Shown here piece by piece: positions 45,826-56,999 of a DNA stretch of 64,000 bases. The translations under genes and the position numbers were made by a program. Each line of letters opens with the position of its first letter. Within the stretch, counting starts at the first letter, position 1. The notes below the pieces were generated by a model. The model saw nothing but the letters and a program-made list of their open reading frames with translations. It did no database searches and was not told the DNA's origin. Origin of the DNA: Posidonia oceanica (Eukaryota > Streptophyta > Magnoliopsida > Alismatales > Posidoniaceae); NCBI GenBank assembly GCA_037176725.1, contig JAZBRS010000020.1, positions 87,738,001-87,802,000 on the forward strand, written 5' to 3'.

Positions 45826-48420
45826 CTTCCTTAATTTGAGGACAAGTTTTCCCTTTCACATGCCTCTTCGGAGTCATGTCTGCCTACTTTCTTAATTTGA
45901 GGACAAGTCTTCCCTTTTGCGTGCCTCTTCAGAGTCACGTCTACTTGCTTCCATAATTTGAGGACAAGTCATCCCTTTTGCGTGCCTCTTCGGAGTCACG
46001 TCTGCTTGCTTCCTTAATTTGAGGGCAACTCTTCCCATTTGCGTGCCTCTTCAGAGTGACGTTTGCTTGCTTCCTTAATTTGAGGAGAAGTCTTCCCTTT
46101 TGCGTGCCTCTTCGGAGTCACGTCTGCATGCTTCCTTAATTTGAGAACAAGTCTTCCCTTTTGCGTGCCTTTTCGAAGTCACATCTGCTTGCTTCCTTAA
46201 TTTGAGGACAAGCCTTCCCCTTTGCGTGCCTCCTTGGAGTCACGTCGGCTTGCTTCCTTAATTTGAGTACAATTCTTCCCTTTTGCATGCCTTTTCGAAG
46301 TCACGTCTGCTTGCTTCCTTAATTTGAGGACAAGTCTTCCCTTTTGCGAGCCTCTTTGGAGTCACATCTACTTGCTTCCTTAATTTGAGGAATTGTCTTC
46401 TCTTTCGCGTGCCTCTTCAGAGTCACGTCTGCTTGCTTCCTTAATTTGAGGACAAGTCTTTCCTTTTGCGTGCCTCTTCGGAGTCATGTCTGCTTGCGTC
46501 CTTAATTTGAGGACAAGTCTTCCCTTTTGCGTGCCTCTTCGGAGTCACGTCTGCTTGCTTCCTTAATTTAAGGACAAGTCTTCCCTTTTGCGTGCCTTTT
46601 TGAAGTCACGTCCACATGCTTCCTTAATTTGAGGACAAGCCTTCCCTTTTGCGTGCCTCTTCAGAGTCATGTCGGCTTGCTTCATTAATTTGAGGACAAG
46701 TCTTCCCTTTTGCTTGCCTTTTCGAAGTCACGTCTGCTTGCTTCGTTAATTTGAGGACAAGTCTTCCCTTTTGCGTGCCTCTTCGGAGTTACGTCTGCTT
46801 GCTTCCTTAATTCGAGGACAAGTGTTCCCTTTTGCATGCCTTTTCGAAGTCACGTTTGCTTGCTTCCTCTGAAGACAAGCCTTTTGCGTGCCTTTTCGAA
46901 ATCACGTATGCTTGCTTCCTTACTTTGAGGACAAGTCCTTTGTGTGCCTTTTCGAAGTCGCATCTGCTTGCTTCCATACATTGAGGACAAGCCCTTTGCG
47001 TGCCTCTTCGGAGTCACATCTACTTGCTTCCTTACTTTGAAGATAAGCCCTTTGCATGCCTCTTCGGAGTCACGTCTGCTTGCTTCCTTACTTTGAGGAC
47101 AAGCCCTTTGCGTGCCTTTTCGAAGTCACATTTGCTTGCTTCCTTACTTTCAGGACAAGCCCTTCGCATGCCTTTTCAAAGTCACCTCTGCTTGCTTCCT
47201 TGCTTTGAGGACATGCCCTTGCGTGCCTTTTCGAAGTCACGTCTGCTAGCTTCCTTACTTTGAGGACAAGCCCTTTGCGTGCCTTTTTGAAGTCACGTCT
47301 GCTTGCTTCTTTACTTTGAGGACAAGCCCTTTGCGTGCCTTTTCAAAGTCACATCTGCTTACTTTCTTACTTTGAGGACAAGCCCCTTTGTGTGCCTTTT
47401 CGAAGTCACGTCTGCTTGCTTCATTAATTTGAGGACAAGCCTTCTTTTCCTTTGCGTGCCTCTTCGGAGTCCCGCTTGCTTGCTTCCTTGCTTTGAGGAC
47501 ATGCCCCTTTACGTGCCTCTTCGGAGTCTCGTCTACTTGTTTCCTTGCTTTGAGGACAAGCCCCTTTGCATGCCTCTTTGGAGTCATGTCTGCTTGTTTC
47601 CTTGCTTTGAGGACAAGCCCCTTTGCGTGCCTCTTCGCAGTCACGTCTGCTTGTTTCCTTGCTTTGATGACAAACCCCTTTGCGTGCCTCTTTGGAGTCT
47701 TGTCTGCTTGTTTCCTTACTTTGAGGACAAGCCCCTTTGCATGCCTCTTTGGAGTCTCGTATGCTTGTTTCCTTGCTTTGAGGACAAGCCCTTTTGCATG
47801 CCTCTTCGGAGTCACGTCTGCTTGTTTCCTTGCTTTGAGGACAAACCCCTTTGCGTGCCTCTTCGGAGTCTCGTCTGCCAATTTCATTGCTTTGAGGACA
47901 AGCCCCTTTGTGTTCCTCTTCGGAGTCTCGTCTACTTGTTTCCTTGCTTTGAGGACAAGCCCCTTTGCGTGCCTCTTCGGAGTCACGTCTGCTTGTTTCC
48001 TTGCTTTGAGGACAAGCCCCTTTGCGTGCCTCTTCGAAGTCACGTCTACTTACTTCCTTACTTTGAGGACAAGCCCTTCGCGTGCCTTTTTGAAGTCACG
48101 TCTGCTTGCTTCCTTACTTTCAAGACAAGCCTTTTGCATGCCTTTTTGTGGTCATGTCTGCTTGCTTCCTTAATTTGAGGACAAGCTCCCTTTCCCCTTT
48201 GCGTGCCTTTTCGAAGTCACGTCTGCTTGCTTCCTTAATTTGATGATAAGTCCCTTTGCGTGCCTTTTCAAAGTCACGTCTGCTTGCTTCCTTAATTTGA
48301 GGACAAGCCCTTTTGCATGCCTTTTCGAAGTCACATCTGCTTGCTTCCTTAATTTGAGGACAAGTCCTTTTGCACGCCTCTTCGGAGTCTTGCCTTCTTG
48401 CTTCCTCGGTCAAGGACAAG
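45821..48420 (+). repeat. Tandem array in the 3' region of element C
   Basis: About 44 imperfect units. Consensus words are CTTCCTTAATTTGAGGACAAG, split as CTTCCTTAATTT and GAGGACAAG, then CCCTTTTGCGTGCC and TTCGGAGTCACGTCTG. The period is 61 bp from the start to about 46865, about 56 bp near 47039-47430, and 57 bp from about 47431 to 48060. The 57-bp period is 19 codons, which keeps frames open on both strands and yields spurious repetitive ORFs. Tandem arrays in the 3' untranslated region are typical of Tat elements. Confidence 0.95.
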
Positions 48421-49267
48421 TCTTTCCTTCCAGGCTGGCAGCCCTAACTGCTCGGTTGACACCCGTCATAATTGTCCAACTTTTCTTTCGATGCCAAGCG
48501 TGCTTCGGCTGTCCCTTGGTATCATCCCTTTGATACCAGGGGCATCTTATTTTGCTGCCCTCGGTATCTTCTTTGGTTTGGTAGTCCTAGCTACCTGGAT
48601 GACATCCGTCACCCTATCAGGCATTCTTTCTTTAGGTCGATAACCCTGACTATCAGTGATGAGTCTGTCAACTGCTTGGGCTGATAGCCCAAACTATCCG
48701 ATGATGAGTCTGTCAAATCCTTGGGCTGATAATCCAAACTATCCGGCGATGAGTCTGTCAACTCATAATTCATTGCAACAGCGTCACATGTTAGGTAATA
48801 GCACCGGCACCACACGCTAGATAGCAACATCAGCATCGCATGCACTACATACTTTCCCCAGTAGAGTCGCATCCTGCATCACATTAACATGCATCACATT
48901 AACATGCATCACACTGGCGTCACTTAAAGCTGTACACGGCTCAGCGCAGCATCAGCATCTCGTGCTAAAGTTGACTCGAGCTTCAGTACACAGCAATGCT
49001 TCATCCACAACACCCGCACACATGCATGCATCGTCCGTGTCTCCCCCAGCGGAGTTCAGCGCGACGAGCATTAGTGCAATTTTTGCATCATGCATCATGC
49101 ATCAGCATTTGCATCTACATTTGTACTCGCATTCTGGCAACAAGTCGTGACTTTCGGTGCATCCGCTAAATAAGTGACTCACGCCAATAGCATCTGTACT
49201 CCTGTCGGCTTTAGTGGGGTGTCTTGTCAACCCTGAGCAGCAGCCTCGATCCCCTTGACCTCTCTCA
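48421..49267 (+). other. Element C 3' region after the array
   Basis: Non-coding. The first 160 bases repeat the module that precedes the array (10605-10760). It contains a strong inverted repeat at 48513-48542 (12-bp arms, one G-T wobble, 6-base loop) and three GATGAGTCTGTCAA units (48657-48770) related to the hairpin modules of A and B in reverse orientation. Confidence 0.75.
48513..48542. repeat. Strong hairpin, 12-bp arms (C)
   Basis: Arms CCCTTGGTATCA and TGATACCAGGGG around TCCCTT. This is the best-paired member of the hairpin family also found in B, A and D. Confidence 0.85.
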
Positions 49268-49279
49268 GGGAGGGGTATT
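49268..49279 (+). other. Polypurine tract of element C
   Basis: GGGAGGGGTATT immediately before the LTR start TGTAGACACC. The flanking CTCTCAGGGAGGGG matches the tract region of A and B in reverse complement. Confidence 0.85.
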
Positions 49280-51631
49280 TGTAGACACCCCGTTTTTGTG
49301 ACTGACCATCAGCGGACCTTCTTGGAAGCTTGCTTGGAAGTGGCAAACTCGACCAAAACCTCACCCAAAACCTTAACCAAATCATTTATCCCACTTAAAC
49401 CTAATCCCAAAACTCAAACTCCATTTAAACCCTAAACTCAAGCCCATTTCATATTCAAGTCCATTCCAAAACCAAAGCCCACAATCATTTTTTAAACTCC
49501 AACAATTCACAAGTCTACAACCCTTTTTTAAACTCAAAAACCAACCCACAACAACCCAACTCATTTAAACCTAAATCCCAAGCCTAGCCGGCCCAGCCCA
49601 CTGGATCTCATACACAGTTGCCGTTCCTAGTGGCGACTACGTGGTCGCCTCTATCTGTGGTGACTATGTTGTCGCCTATGTTAGTAGCGATTGAGTTAGT
49701 CGCCATCGTGAGGGGCGACTAACTGTGATAAACAGAGCTTCAAACTCTCTCACTGCGCGGCCATTTGGACTTTTCCGGCCACAACTTGTGTGCCCATACC
49801 GGCTACGACTTTTGTGCCCCTGCCACCCCACGACCTCGCCCACGATCTCATGACCCCATGCCGCCTCTCCCTGCCACTGTCCTTCTTGCCAAAACCTTGA
49901 CTGAACAAAATCGGTGAACCCAACAGTTCACAACAACCACACGCATTTGCCCGAGCTTCCACTGACTCCAGAGCATCCCAGAGCGAACCTTGTGTGGGAG
50001 AGAACTCCTCCAAGCATCCAGTGCCCAGTTCCACTCCCCCAGTTTGCCGTCATCCGAGCTCGCCGTTGCTTGGTCTCGCCGGCGTTGAAGGAGACAGTCG
50101 CCTCACACGCAAGTAACTCCTTCCTCCATGCTTGCTTCATGTTCCTCGTTGGAGGGGAACCGTTTTTGCATGTTTTTCTGTGCTTTTGGGTATCTAATTC
50201 CCATGCTTTGGAGTCGTCTTCCTCGACTCCGGCAAGTCGCGGAAGCATTGGGGAGGCTCGGCTGCCCCGATTTGACTCGCTCTTTAGCTCCGTCGACTGC
50301 CACCAACGTTCCCAGCTGCTCAAGGGCATTCCAGGTGCCTCCATGCGAGCTCCCCACCTCCCACGTGGCCGGACACTACCATGGGTGGCCAACGCTGGTG
50401 AGCCTCGCAGTTGACCATTTTTGCTCCTACTTCTTTCCTTGCCTTCCTCTCAGCTCCCCCAAGCCTCCGGTGAGCCGTGTGTAGGCCTGAGACTTCCTTG
50501 ATCGCCTCTGTGATCTCCAGAAAGCTTGGCCGCCGGTGATGAAATCCATGAGGTGGGGAGAGAGTTCCAGAAGGCGATTTCTACTTTTGAATGCATGTTT
50601 GTGCTCCTGGGAATGCCGTCGTGCTACCCAAGTGTTTAATTGTATTTTTAACCTCACCGACGGTGCGAGATTTGGCCGCAAAGTTTGGCAGTTGGTATGC
50701 CAGTTCAGATGCCGCTTCATGCAGTGACTGGACTGCAAATTGAGCTGCCTACTTTGCTCCGATGTATCTCTTCTCCTTGGCACCCATATTGCTTCCTGTT
50801 TGCATGTTTGTCATCTCTGATATGCCCTCTATTGATTTGAATGATTAGTTACAAATCTTATGAATGTTTGCATGGTTTATTTGGCTGGCGAAGGTTGCTG
50901 TCTGGCCTGCTTGTAGGAGTCTTGGCTGCCTGTAGGATCGACGACCAAAGCTATTACCGTTCTGCAAGGTGACTGTGCAGATGCCGCCGATGTAAGCGAC
51001 TAGCATGGTCGCCCAGGTGACCAGTGACTTAGTTCAGAGTCCAGACAGTGGCCTGAACCCATGGCTTGTTGCCTTGCCTTTCATCTACTTAGTTTGTTTT
51101 GCCTTAAGCATGCTTCTTTGTTTTGCTTATTGTTGTTCTATGTCGATTTGGCTTTAATTAAGCAAGTTGGTTTGATTTAGCTAAGCTTTACATGGTTTAT
51201 AATTGCATCTTGCATACCGCCCTCGGGTGAACATAAACTGGCAGTTATTTGCCTACATTTGCCACAAAAAAGTGGAAAAGCCAAGAAAGATTGATTCCTC
51301 GGGCGTGTCGGGGGTGCCTAACACCTTCCCTGCACGTAATAGGAGTCCTTACCCTTTCTTTGGACCACATTGACCTTGTGTCATATACATTGGGATTGGA
51401 TTGGCATGTTTTCAAATTACTTGAGTTTTCTCGCATGTTTTCATACGATTTTCCTAGTCTTCCCGTTTTAATAGATTAGGTGGCAACTCCTTGTCTTTTA
51501 TTTATTTTTCTTTGCATTCACCACCAGTTTTCCCGGTGTTTTCGAGTCGAGTTTTCTCCCTAGATCCACCACTGACCGCGACTTCCCCTTCTCTCATAGC
51601 CCGATTGTACGTGAGCTTTGGCAGCGCGCGA
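49280..51631 (+). repeat. Element C 3' LTR, end truncated
   Basis: Begins TGTAGACACCCCG after the polypurine tract. The conserved LTR block (GGGGGTGCCTAACACCTTCC) is at 51295-51360 in sense orientation, followed by the region related to the start of the window and the phrase GTGAGCTTTGGCAG at 51611-51624. The expected terminal 35 bases ending in CA are not found; sequence of element D begins by about 51660. At about 2.35 kb it is half the length of the A and B LTRs. A set of GCGAC/GTCGC dyads is at 49628-49725. No gene was recognised in the short frames at 49914-50500. Confidence 0.82.
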
Positions 51632-51659
51632 GACCCGTCGTGACCGAGCAGGACGGTCA

Positions 51660-54199
51660 CATTGCGCACTACCGTGGGTGTCATCCTAAGCGGGCAAGCT
51701 CCGTAGAGCTGCGAGTAATGAGGACGTTACCTTCAACAACACACGAGACCAGGGGTTCGATTTCTAAACACGTATTGCCAGGGTGAGGCGAAAATGCGAT
51801 GCTAGTACTGACTCTACTGGGGACACATGTAAGATACGTGATGGCATGTGATTAGATGTTGTGATATGCAACAGAATGTTATGCAATACAATGAGACGCT
51901 ATATGACAAAATGCAAGGCTAAAGGGCATGATAAGTTGACGGATTCATCACTAGATAGTTGAGGATATCAACCTGAGGAGTTAACGGACTCATCACTAGA
52001 TAGTTAGGGATTATCGGCCCTATGAGGAGTTAACGTACTCATCACCGGATAGTTGGGGATTATCGACCCTATGAGGAGTTAACGGACTCATCACCGAGTA
52101 GTTAGGGATTATCAACCTGCGAGACGATACCAGAGGATAGCAAAGATGTCCCTGGTATCGAGGTCGATGATAGGCCAACGAGTCTATCAGGCAAGAGAGG
52201 TGATGACAAGTCGGATGACTTGTAACCATAGATGCAAATGCAACAGGAATACTGCACCCGAAGGTGTGGCAGAGGTCTATAGACGCTCCCGTGATAGTTG
52301 GGGGTGTCAGCTCGGATACAGATGACAATGTGATACTATAGGGCAGCAATAAAGATGCCTCTGGTATTGGACGGAAGATACCAGGGGACAGCCGAAGCGC
52401 CCTTGGCATCGAGATGCAAAGTGGAGACAAAACTAACATGCTTGCCAACTGAGTAGTTAGGGGTACCAACCTGTGTAGACATTTTGACGGGCGTCAACCG
52501 GGCAGTTAGGGCTGCCAACTCGTGTAGACATTTTGACGGGCGTCAACTGGGCAATTAGGGCTGCCAGCCCGATGTAGATGGATGGATGTAAGGGAGTTGC
52601 GAGAAATGCAGGCGAAAATGCAAGAAATGCAAGGACGGATGCAAGGAATGGATGGAAAGTGAGATGAATGCAAATGGAAAAGCAAGGACTTAAGGAGGAA
52701 AACGGGGACCCATCGTGCTGGGTGTGCAATGGTCTCAGAGCGGGCATGCGATGTAACGCCATAGAGTGGCAAACAATGAACAAGTCGGTCATCATGGACC
52801 ATCCAACGCAGTGGGTGGCCAAAACTGAAAAAGCACGAAGCCTCTGAGTGAGGGCTATGCAAAAGTGCTTGTCTTTGACTTTGATTTTCGAAAATAGGGA
52901 GAAGGGGAAGATAAATTATTATGCTTATTATGTTTTTTGTGGCTTCGGATTCAAGGTAGCTGTTTGGCTAGAGGATGCGTCTGCACTTCCTGATTCAGGA
53001 GATTCTCAATCCTCGAGCAATGCCATGCTGTGCTATGGTTGGTGGCTCTCATTCTCACTCTTAGTTTGGGATGAGGCCTCAGCTTTGTAGAACATAGCCT
53101 TTGGTTGCATGTGGGTAGCAGAAGCGTCGAATGTAGCTTCATAACCTCCGTCTTAAATCCTCGGGGACCAACTACCGCTTTTGATGCTCTCGGATTGATT
53201 TTTTCTTTTCTTTTTTTCCTCATGAGTGACTGGACTTGCATCTAGCCTGCTAGGGAGGTAGAGCTGTTGCTCGCACAAGGGATTGGAACATGCTGCTGTG
53301 CTCGGAGGGTGGGGCCAGGTCCTCCTGATGATGTTTCTTGTGCAGTTGGCAATGTGGTGCTTGCATTTGGAGGTTGAGGTGGCTTCGATGTTTGTCCAAG
53401 TTACTCCACTCATGGGCGTCTTCTTTCTTCAACTTCTTTCTTCATTTTCTTTTATGCCCAGATGCATATCATGCCATTTCATTTCTTTTTGCTCATAGGA
53501 TCTTAATTCTTTTGGATATGCATTTCTTCGCCCTCTTAGGGTAACGATCCCTGATGAGGCGTTAAGAGTTTGGCTATTTAGCATACACCTTTAGCCTCTG
53601 CTGTGTGTATAGGCAGCCTCTGGCTATGCTCTGCTCTGCTTTGGTCCTTTCCATGTCTGGTGGACACTCTTGATTGGATTGATCTCACTTTTGGAGTTTC
53701 ACGCTCAGGGAGATTCTCTGATCTGCTCTGAGTCTCACATTGTGGCCACATGTAATGAGATGGCGCTGCTCGGGTGAGTACTGTTTGAGACAGTTGATGC
53801 TTAATGTCCTCTCGGCGCTACTCGTTGTCCAAAGCTAGGTTTTTGGATTATGCAAATTTTTATGGGTTTTTGTGCCTTTAGAAAAGGAACAAGCATATTT
53901 TTGGGATTTTCCATGAGTTTTGTATTTTTTATGTTTTTGCCTTTTCTGAAAAGACATAAATTCAAAACTAGCGGAAAGGGAAAACATGTTTTTGTTGTTT
54001 GCATATTTGATTTTTTGGTGTTTTTGTGTTTTCTAGGATGCAGGAAATGAAATGCGCATGCAGGGAACGAAAATGCATGCTTTTGTGGTTTTTGATGGAT
54101 TTTATAATTTTTATGGTTTTCTGATAAGGCGAGAAAACGCATAACAAAACGAAAAGAAATGAAAAGACAATGCAGGAAACAAAAGAATGGTAAGAGGGA
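51660..54199 (-). other. Element D 3' non-coding region
   Basis: Aligns block by block with the 3' regions of A and B: B-box-like GGTTCGATTTC (about 51755), hairpin modules (51931-52120), a diverged but perfectly paired ACAAGTC-GGAT-GACTTGT hairpin at 52206-52223, the block around TGCAATGGTCTCAGAGCG (about 52720), and the shared stretch at about 52985-53830. No coding domain is seen. Confidence 0.78.
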
Positions 54200-54207
54200 C
54201 TTACCTG
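54200..54207 (-). promoter_or_regulatory. Candidate 5' splice donor after D gag
   Basis: Sense strand GACAG|GTAAGTCC, at the same relative position as in A and B. CACTA inserted about 47 bp upstream of it. Confidence 0.45.
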
Positions 54208-54277
54208 TCAGCAACCTCAGGATGGAGGTGCTGGGTCTGCTCCTACTTTGCTGCACTACTAGAAAAATAGGAAATCG

Positions 54278-54605
54278 CGAGGACAGATGTCCTCGCGAAG
54301 TCCTCCCTAAGTCCTTGCAATGTCCTCACTAATGGCATTAGCAAGGAAATTGCGAGGACAAAAAGTCCTCGCAAAATGCTACGTCGTTAAAAGCCATTTG
54401 CGAGCAAATTTCCTAACTAAGTCCTCGCTAAAATTTTGCGAGGACTTAGCGAGGATTTTATTTCCTCACTAAGTCCTCGCAATATCCTTGCAATCTCCTC
54501 GCAAATTACACATTATGTCCTCGTAAAAAAAAATTAAAAAATTTAAAAAAATAAAAATTGCGAGGACTTAGCGAGGAAAATATCCTCGCTAAGTCCTCAC
54601 AAATT
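54278..54605. repeat. CACTA subterminal repeats, left
   Basis: Multiple direct and inverted copies of GCGAGGACTTAGCGAGGA and its complement, with a 9-bp paired GCGAGGACA/TGTCCTCGC near 54276-54297. Such repeats are the usual binding sites for the accessory transposition protein of CACTA elements. Confidence 0.85.
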
Positions 54606-55624
54606 ATAAAAAAAAATTAAAAAAAATTAATAAAATTATCAATATTCCCAATGATAAATATATAAATAGGCATTAAATTCATCACATATCCTATAAAAAT
54701 TTAAAAACTACCAAGTTAACTTTAACCACATAAAAACTTGAAAAGCTATTATCTTTGATAAAGCACTGGTTTCCTTTAGAAACAAATGCACTCACTGATT
54801 GTGAGATAGAAGTAGTTATTTGCAAAGAACATAGAAGAGAATAAGATGAAAGAAATAACACCAGGTCACATGCATAAAAACAATATCGCACTATCCTAGA
54901 TAAGACAAGTAATTTATGCCTTATCATCCTAAACTAGACTAGTATTACACTATTAGTAAGTATCACATGTATAAAAACTGATACTTACTCATTAGTAAGT
55001 ATTACACTATTAGTAAGTATCACTGCCAATCCAAACAAATACTTGTGCCCCACAGTCCAGTAAATAGCATTTGTTACTCTCCAACAATGACTTTGAAAGT
55101 GCAGACTCATCCACCTCTTCAAGTCCATCAGTAATGCTACACAAAGGAGAGATTCTGGTTTTGAATTGCAGCTTGTTTCTAGTTTTAACACTTGTAAAAA
55201 TTGCACATCTTCATGGATCCACCACAAAAAAAAGTTGGTATGGATAATTTGAGAAAGAAATAAGGTGATTTCCAAGAGCTAGCTCAACTAACAAAATATT
55301 TGATGAACATCTATATGAATATCTTTTGCTAACCATCTACTTTTTTGTAAGGTAATCATATTGGGACTAGAACATAGCATCTGAATAATGTAAAAGGGAA
55401 ACGTAGACAATTACCATCTAATTCTGAAATAACGCGTTTAGATTCCAACTGGGGGAAGAGGAAATAAGGTCAAAAGCATTTATCTGCGCATGCTTTTTTC
55501 TCTCGTCTCTTTGGGGAGAATTGAAGGTTCCTGAATATATAGGTGCAACAATATAACCTTAGAACAACATTCCCAAGTCCCAGCATTAATCAGTAAGTTC
55601 ACTCAATGAACAAGCAACACTTAC

Positions 55625-56995
55625 CATAAGTTTGTCAATAGTGGAAAACGTAGCAACACGAGGGATGTCAGATTCTATCTCATGGGGTGGCTGGTATCCC
55701 TTTTTGAACCAGTCATTTTCCATGATCTCAGCACATGTAATGCGCTGTGCAAGCCAGTAGTCCTACATATGATAAGCTCAAATTTTGTTTCAATGTAAAT
55801 GAATTACCTTCATCGTAAGTGATAGAAGATTGGAATCGAAAAAAGGTGGCTCTCCTACTAGACAATGATAAAGGATGACGCCACATGACCAAACATCGGA
55901 CATGGCACCATCATATTCTTTGCTAGTCAGTACCTTAAGTATGGGAGAAAAAAGAACCAATATGAGAATCAAGGTAATGTTATGAAAGATGATTACAAGT
56001 CTCTTAAAAATGAAGTCAGTAGAGTAAAGAGATACCTCCAGAGCCATATAACATGGAGATCTGCATCCTGTTTTAAGTGGTCCATCTTTCTGAACGAGAA
56101 ATTGAGAATTTAGAAATGAGATATTCTAAGTCATTCTAGCAAGACAACAGCTTCCCCACTCTACTTCTATTAAACATTGGAACTAGAATGATTGTGCAGT
56201 TTCTACGGGTACTGTGAGAATTCTTTTGTGTTGTGATTCTAGAAAACCATAATGATCAGATGTACACATGGTCCATTGATGAGCCTTGTTCTCAAGAGTC
56301 GTGCTCTGTTTTTGAGTGACTCCTACAGTTTGTAACTATATTGATATAGGAAGTTCTATAGATTTGAGAGACTGGATATTCATATTTGTTTTTTACTATT
56401 AGCATTGGATCAGAACTAGAAGAGTAAGCCATTTTCCTTCCCTACTCATCATAATTCTCTTGCAAACCATGATAGACACTGGATAATAATAAAAGAGCTT
56501 AGTTCAAGGAACACCATTTTACTTACTAATTGTTCCATAAGTAGTGCACTTAATCCAAAATCCACGACCTTAAGACCACCATTTGAGTCCAGCAACAAGT
56601 TTTTTGGCTGCAGTAAAGATAGGAATTATGACATATTTTCTGCTTCAAATAAACGGAATTGATAGACTTGACAAGGAAATGAAATCTCTGTCACCTTCAA
56701 ATCTCTATGAAAGACACCTTGGCTATGCAAATGATCCACTATAAGAACAAGCTGCTGAAAATACTTCCTTGCTATATCTTCCTTCAGCCTCCCTTCTCTA
56801 GACTAATGCATGAAGATAACAACCACTAACGTAGGAAAATTAAACAATAGAGCAACACAACTAACAACAGAAAAAGAAACAGAAATACCCAACAAGAATA
56901 TCTGATTATAAACAAAACCATACCATCTTAACATCCAGATCACCACCACCAACGTATTCCAGAACAAGATACACCTCTGACTCAGTGGCCATAAC
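55625..56995 (-). pseudogene. Captured CIPK-type (SnRK3) protein kinase fragment, six exons
   Basis: CIPKs are calcium-sensor-regulated Ser/Thr kinases. Six exon remnants with GT/AG-type borders lie in order on the minus strand. 56934-56995 (ESEVYLVLEYVGGGDL); 56695-56797 ([20 protein letters not shown]); 56527-56607 (KNLLLDSNGGLKVVDFGLSAL); 56036-56089 (activation loop, ending MALEV where APE is expected); 55808-55933 ([16 protein letters not shown]); 55625-55764 (RITCAEIMENDWFKKGY). The HRDLK and DFGLSAL signatures point to CIPK. The ATP-binding loop exon, catalytic-lysine exon and NAF regulatory domain are not seen. With APE changed to ALE it is a non-functional copy picked up by the transposon. 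Confidence 0.82.
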
Positions 56996-56999
56996 CTAA

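Larger units (their letters stand above)
168..51631 (+). mobile_element. Element C: degraded Tat-lineage Ty3/gypsy retrotransposon, interrupted by element B
   Basis: The plus strand shows the order gag, protease, RT, RNase H, archaeal RNase H, integrase, an extra ORF, a tandem array, a polypurine tract and an LTR. The second RNase H next to integrase is the hallmark of the Tat lineage. Element B occupies 10841-45820; joining the flanks and removing one GCTGG copy restores one array unit. The 5' end is defective: LTR sequence abuts mid-gag, so the primer site and gag N-terminus are missing. All reading frames carry premature stops and several frameshifts, so the copy cannot encode its own proteins. 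Its relatives are plausible helpers of A, B and D. Confidence 0.88.

Noticed and set aside
47255..48178. Long repetitive open frames on both strands in the tandem array (262 and 291 codons)
   Set aside because: They arise because the unit is 57 bp (19 codons), so a stop-free unit stays open in any phase. There is no start context or domain, and the 61-bp units next door break the frame.
45821..48420. CRISPR-like array
   Set aside because: The units are contiguous and similar along their whole length with no unique spacers. It is a plant retrotransposon tandem repeat.
49914..50484. Two overlapping frames of 166 and 118 codons in the C LTR as a host gene
   Set aside because: They lie wholly inside the LTR, overlap frames on the other strand, and have no recognisable motif.
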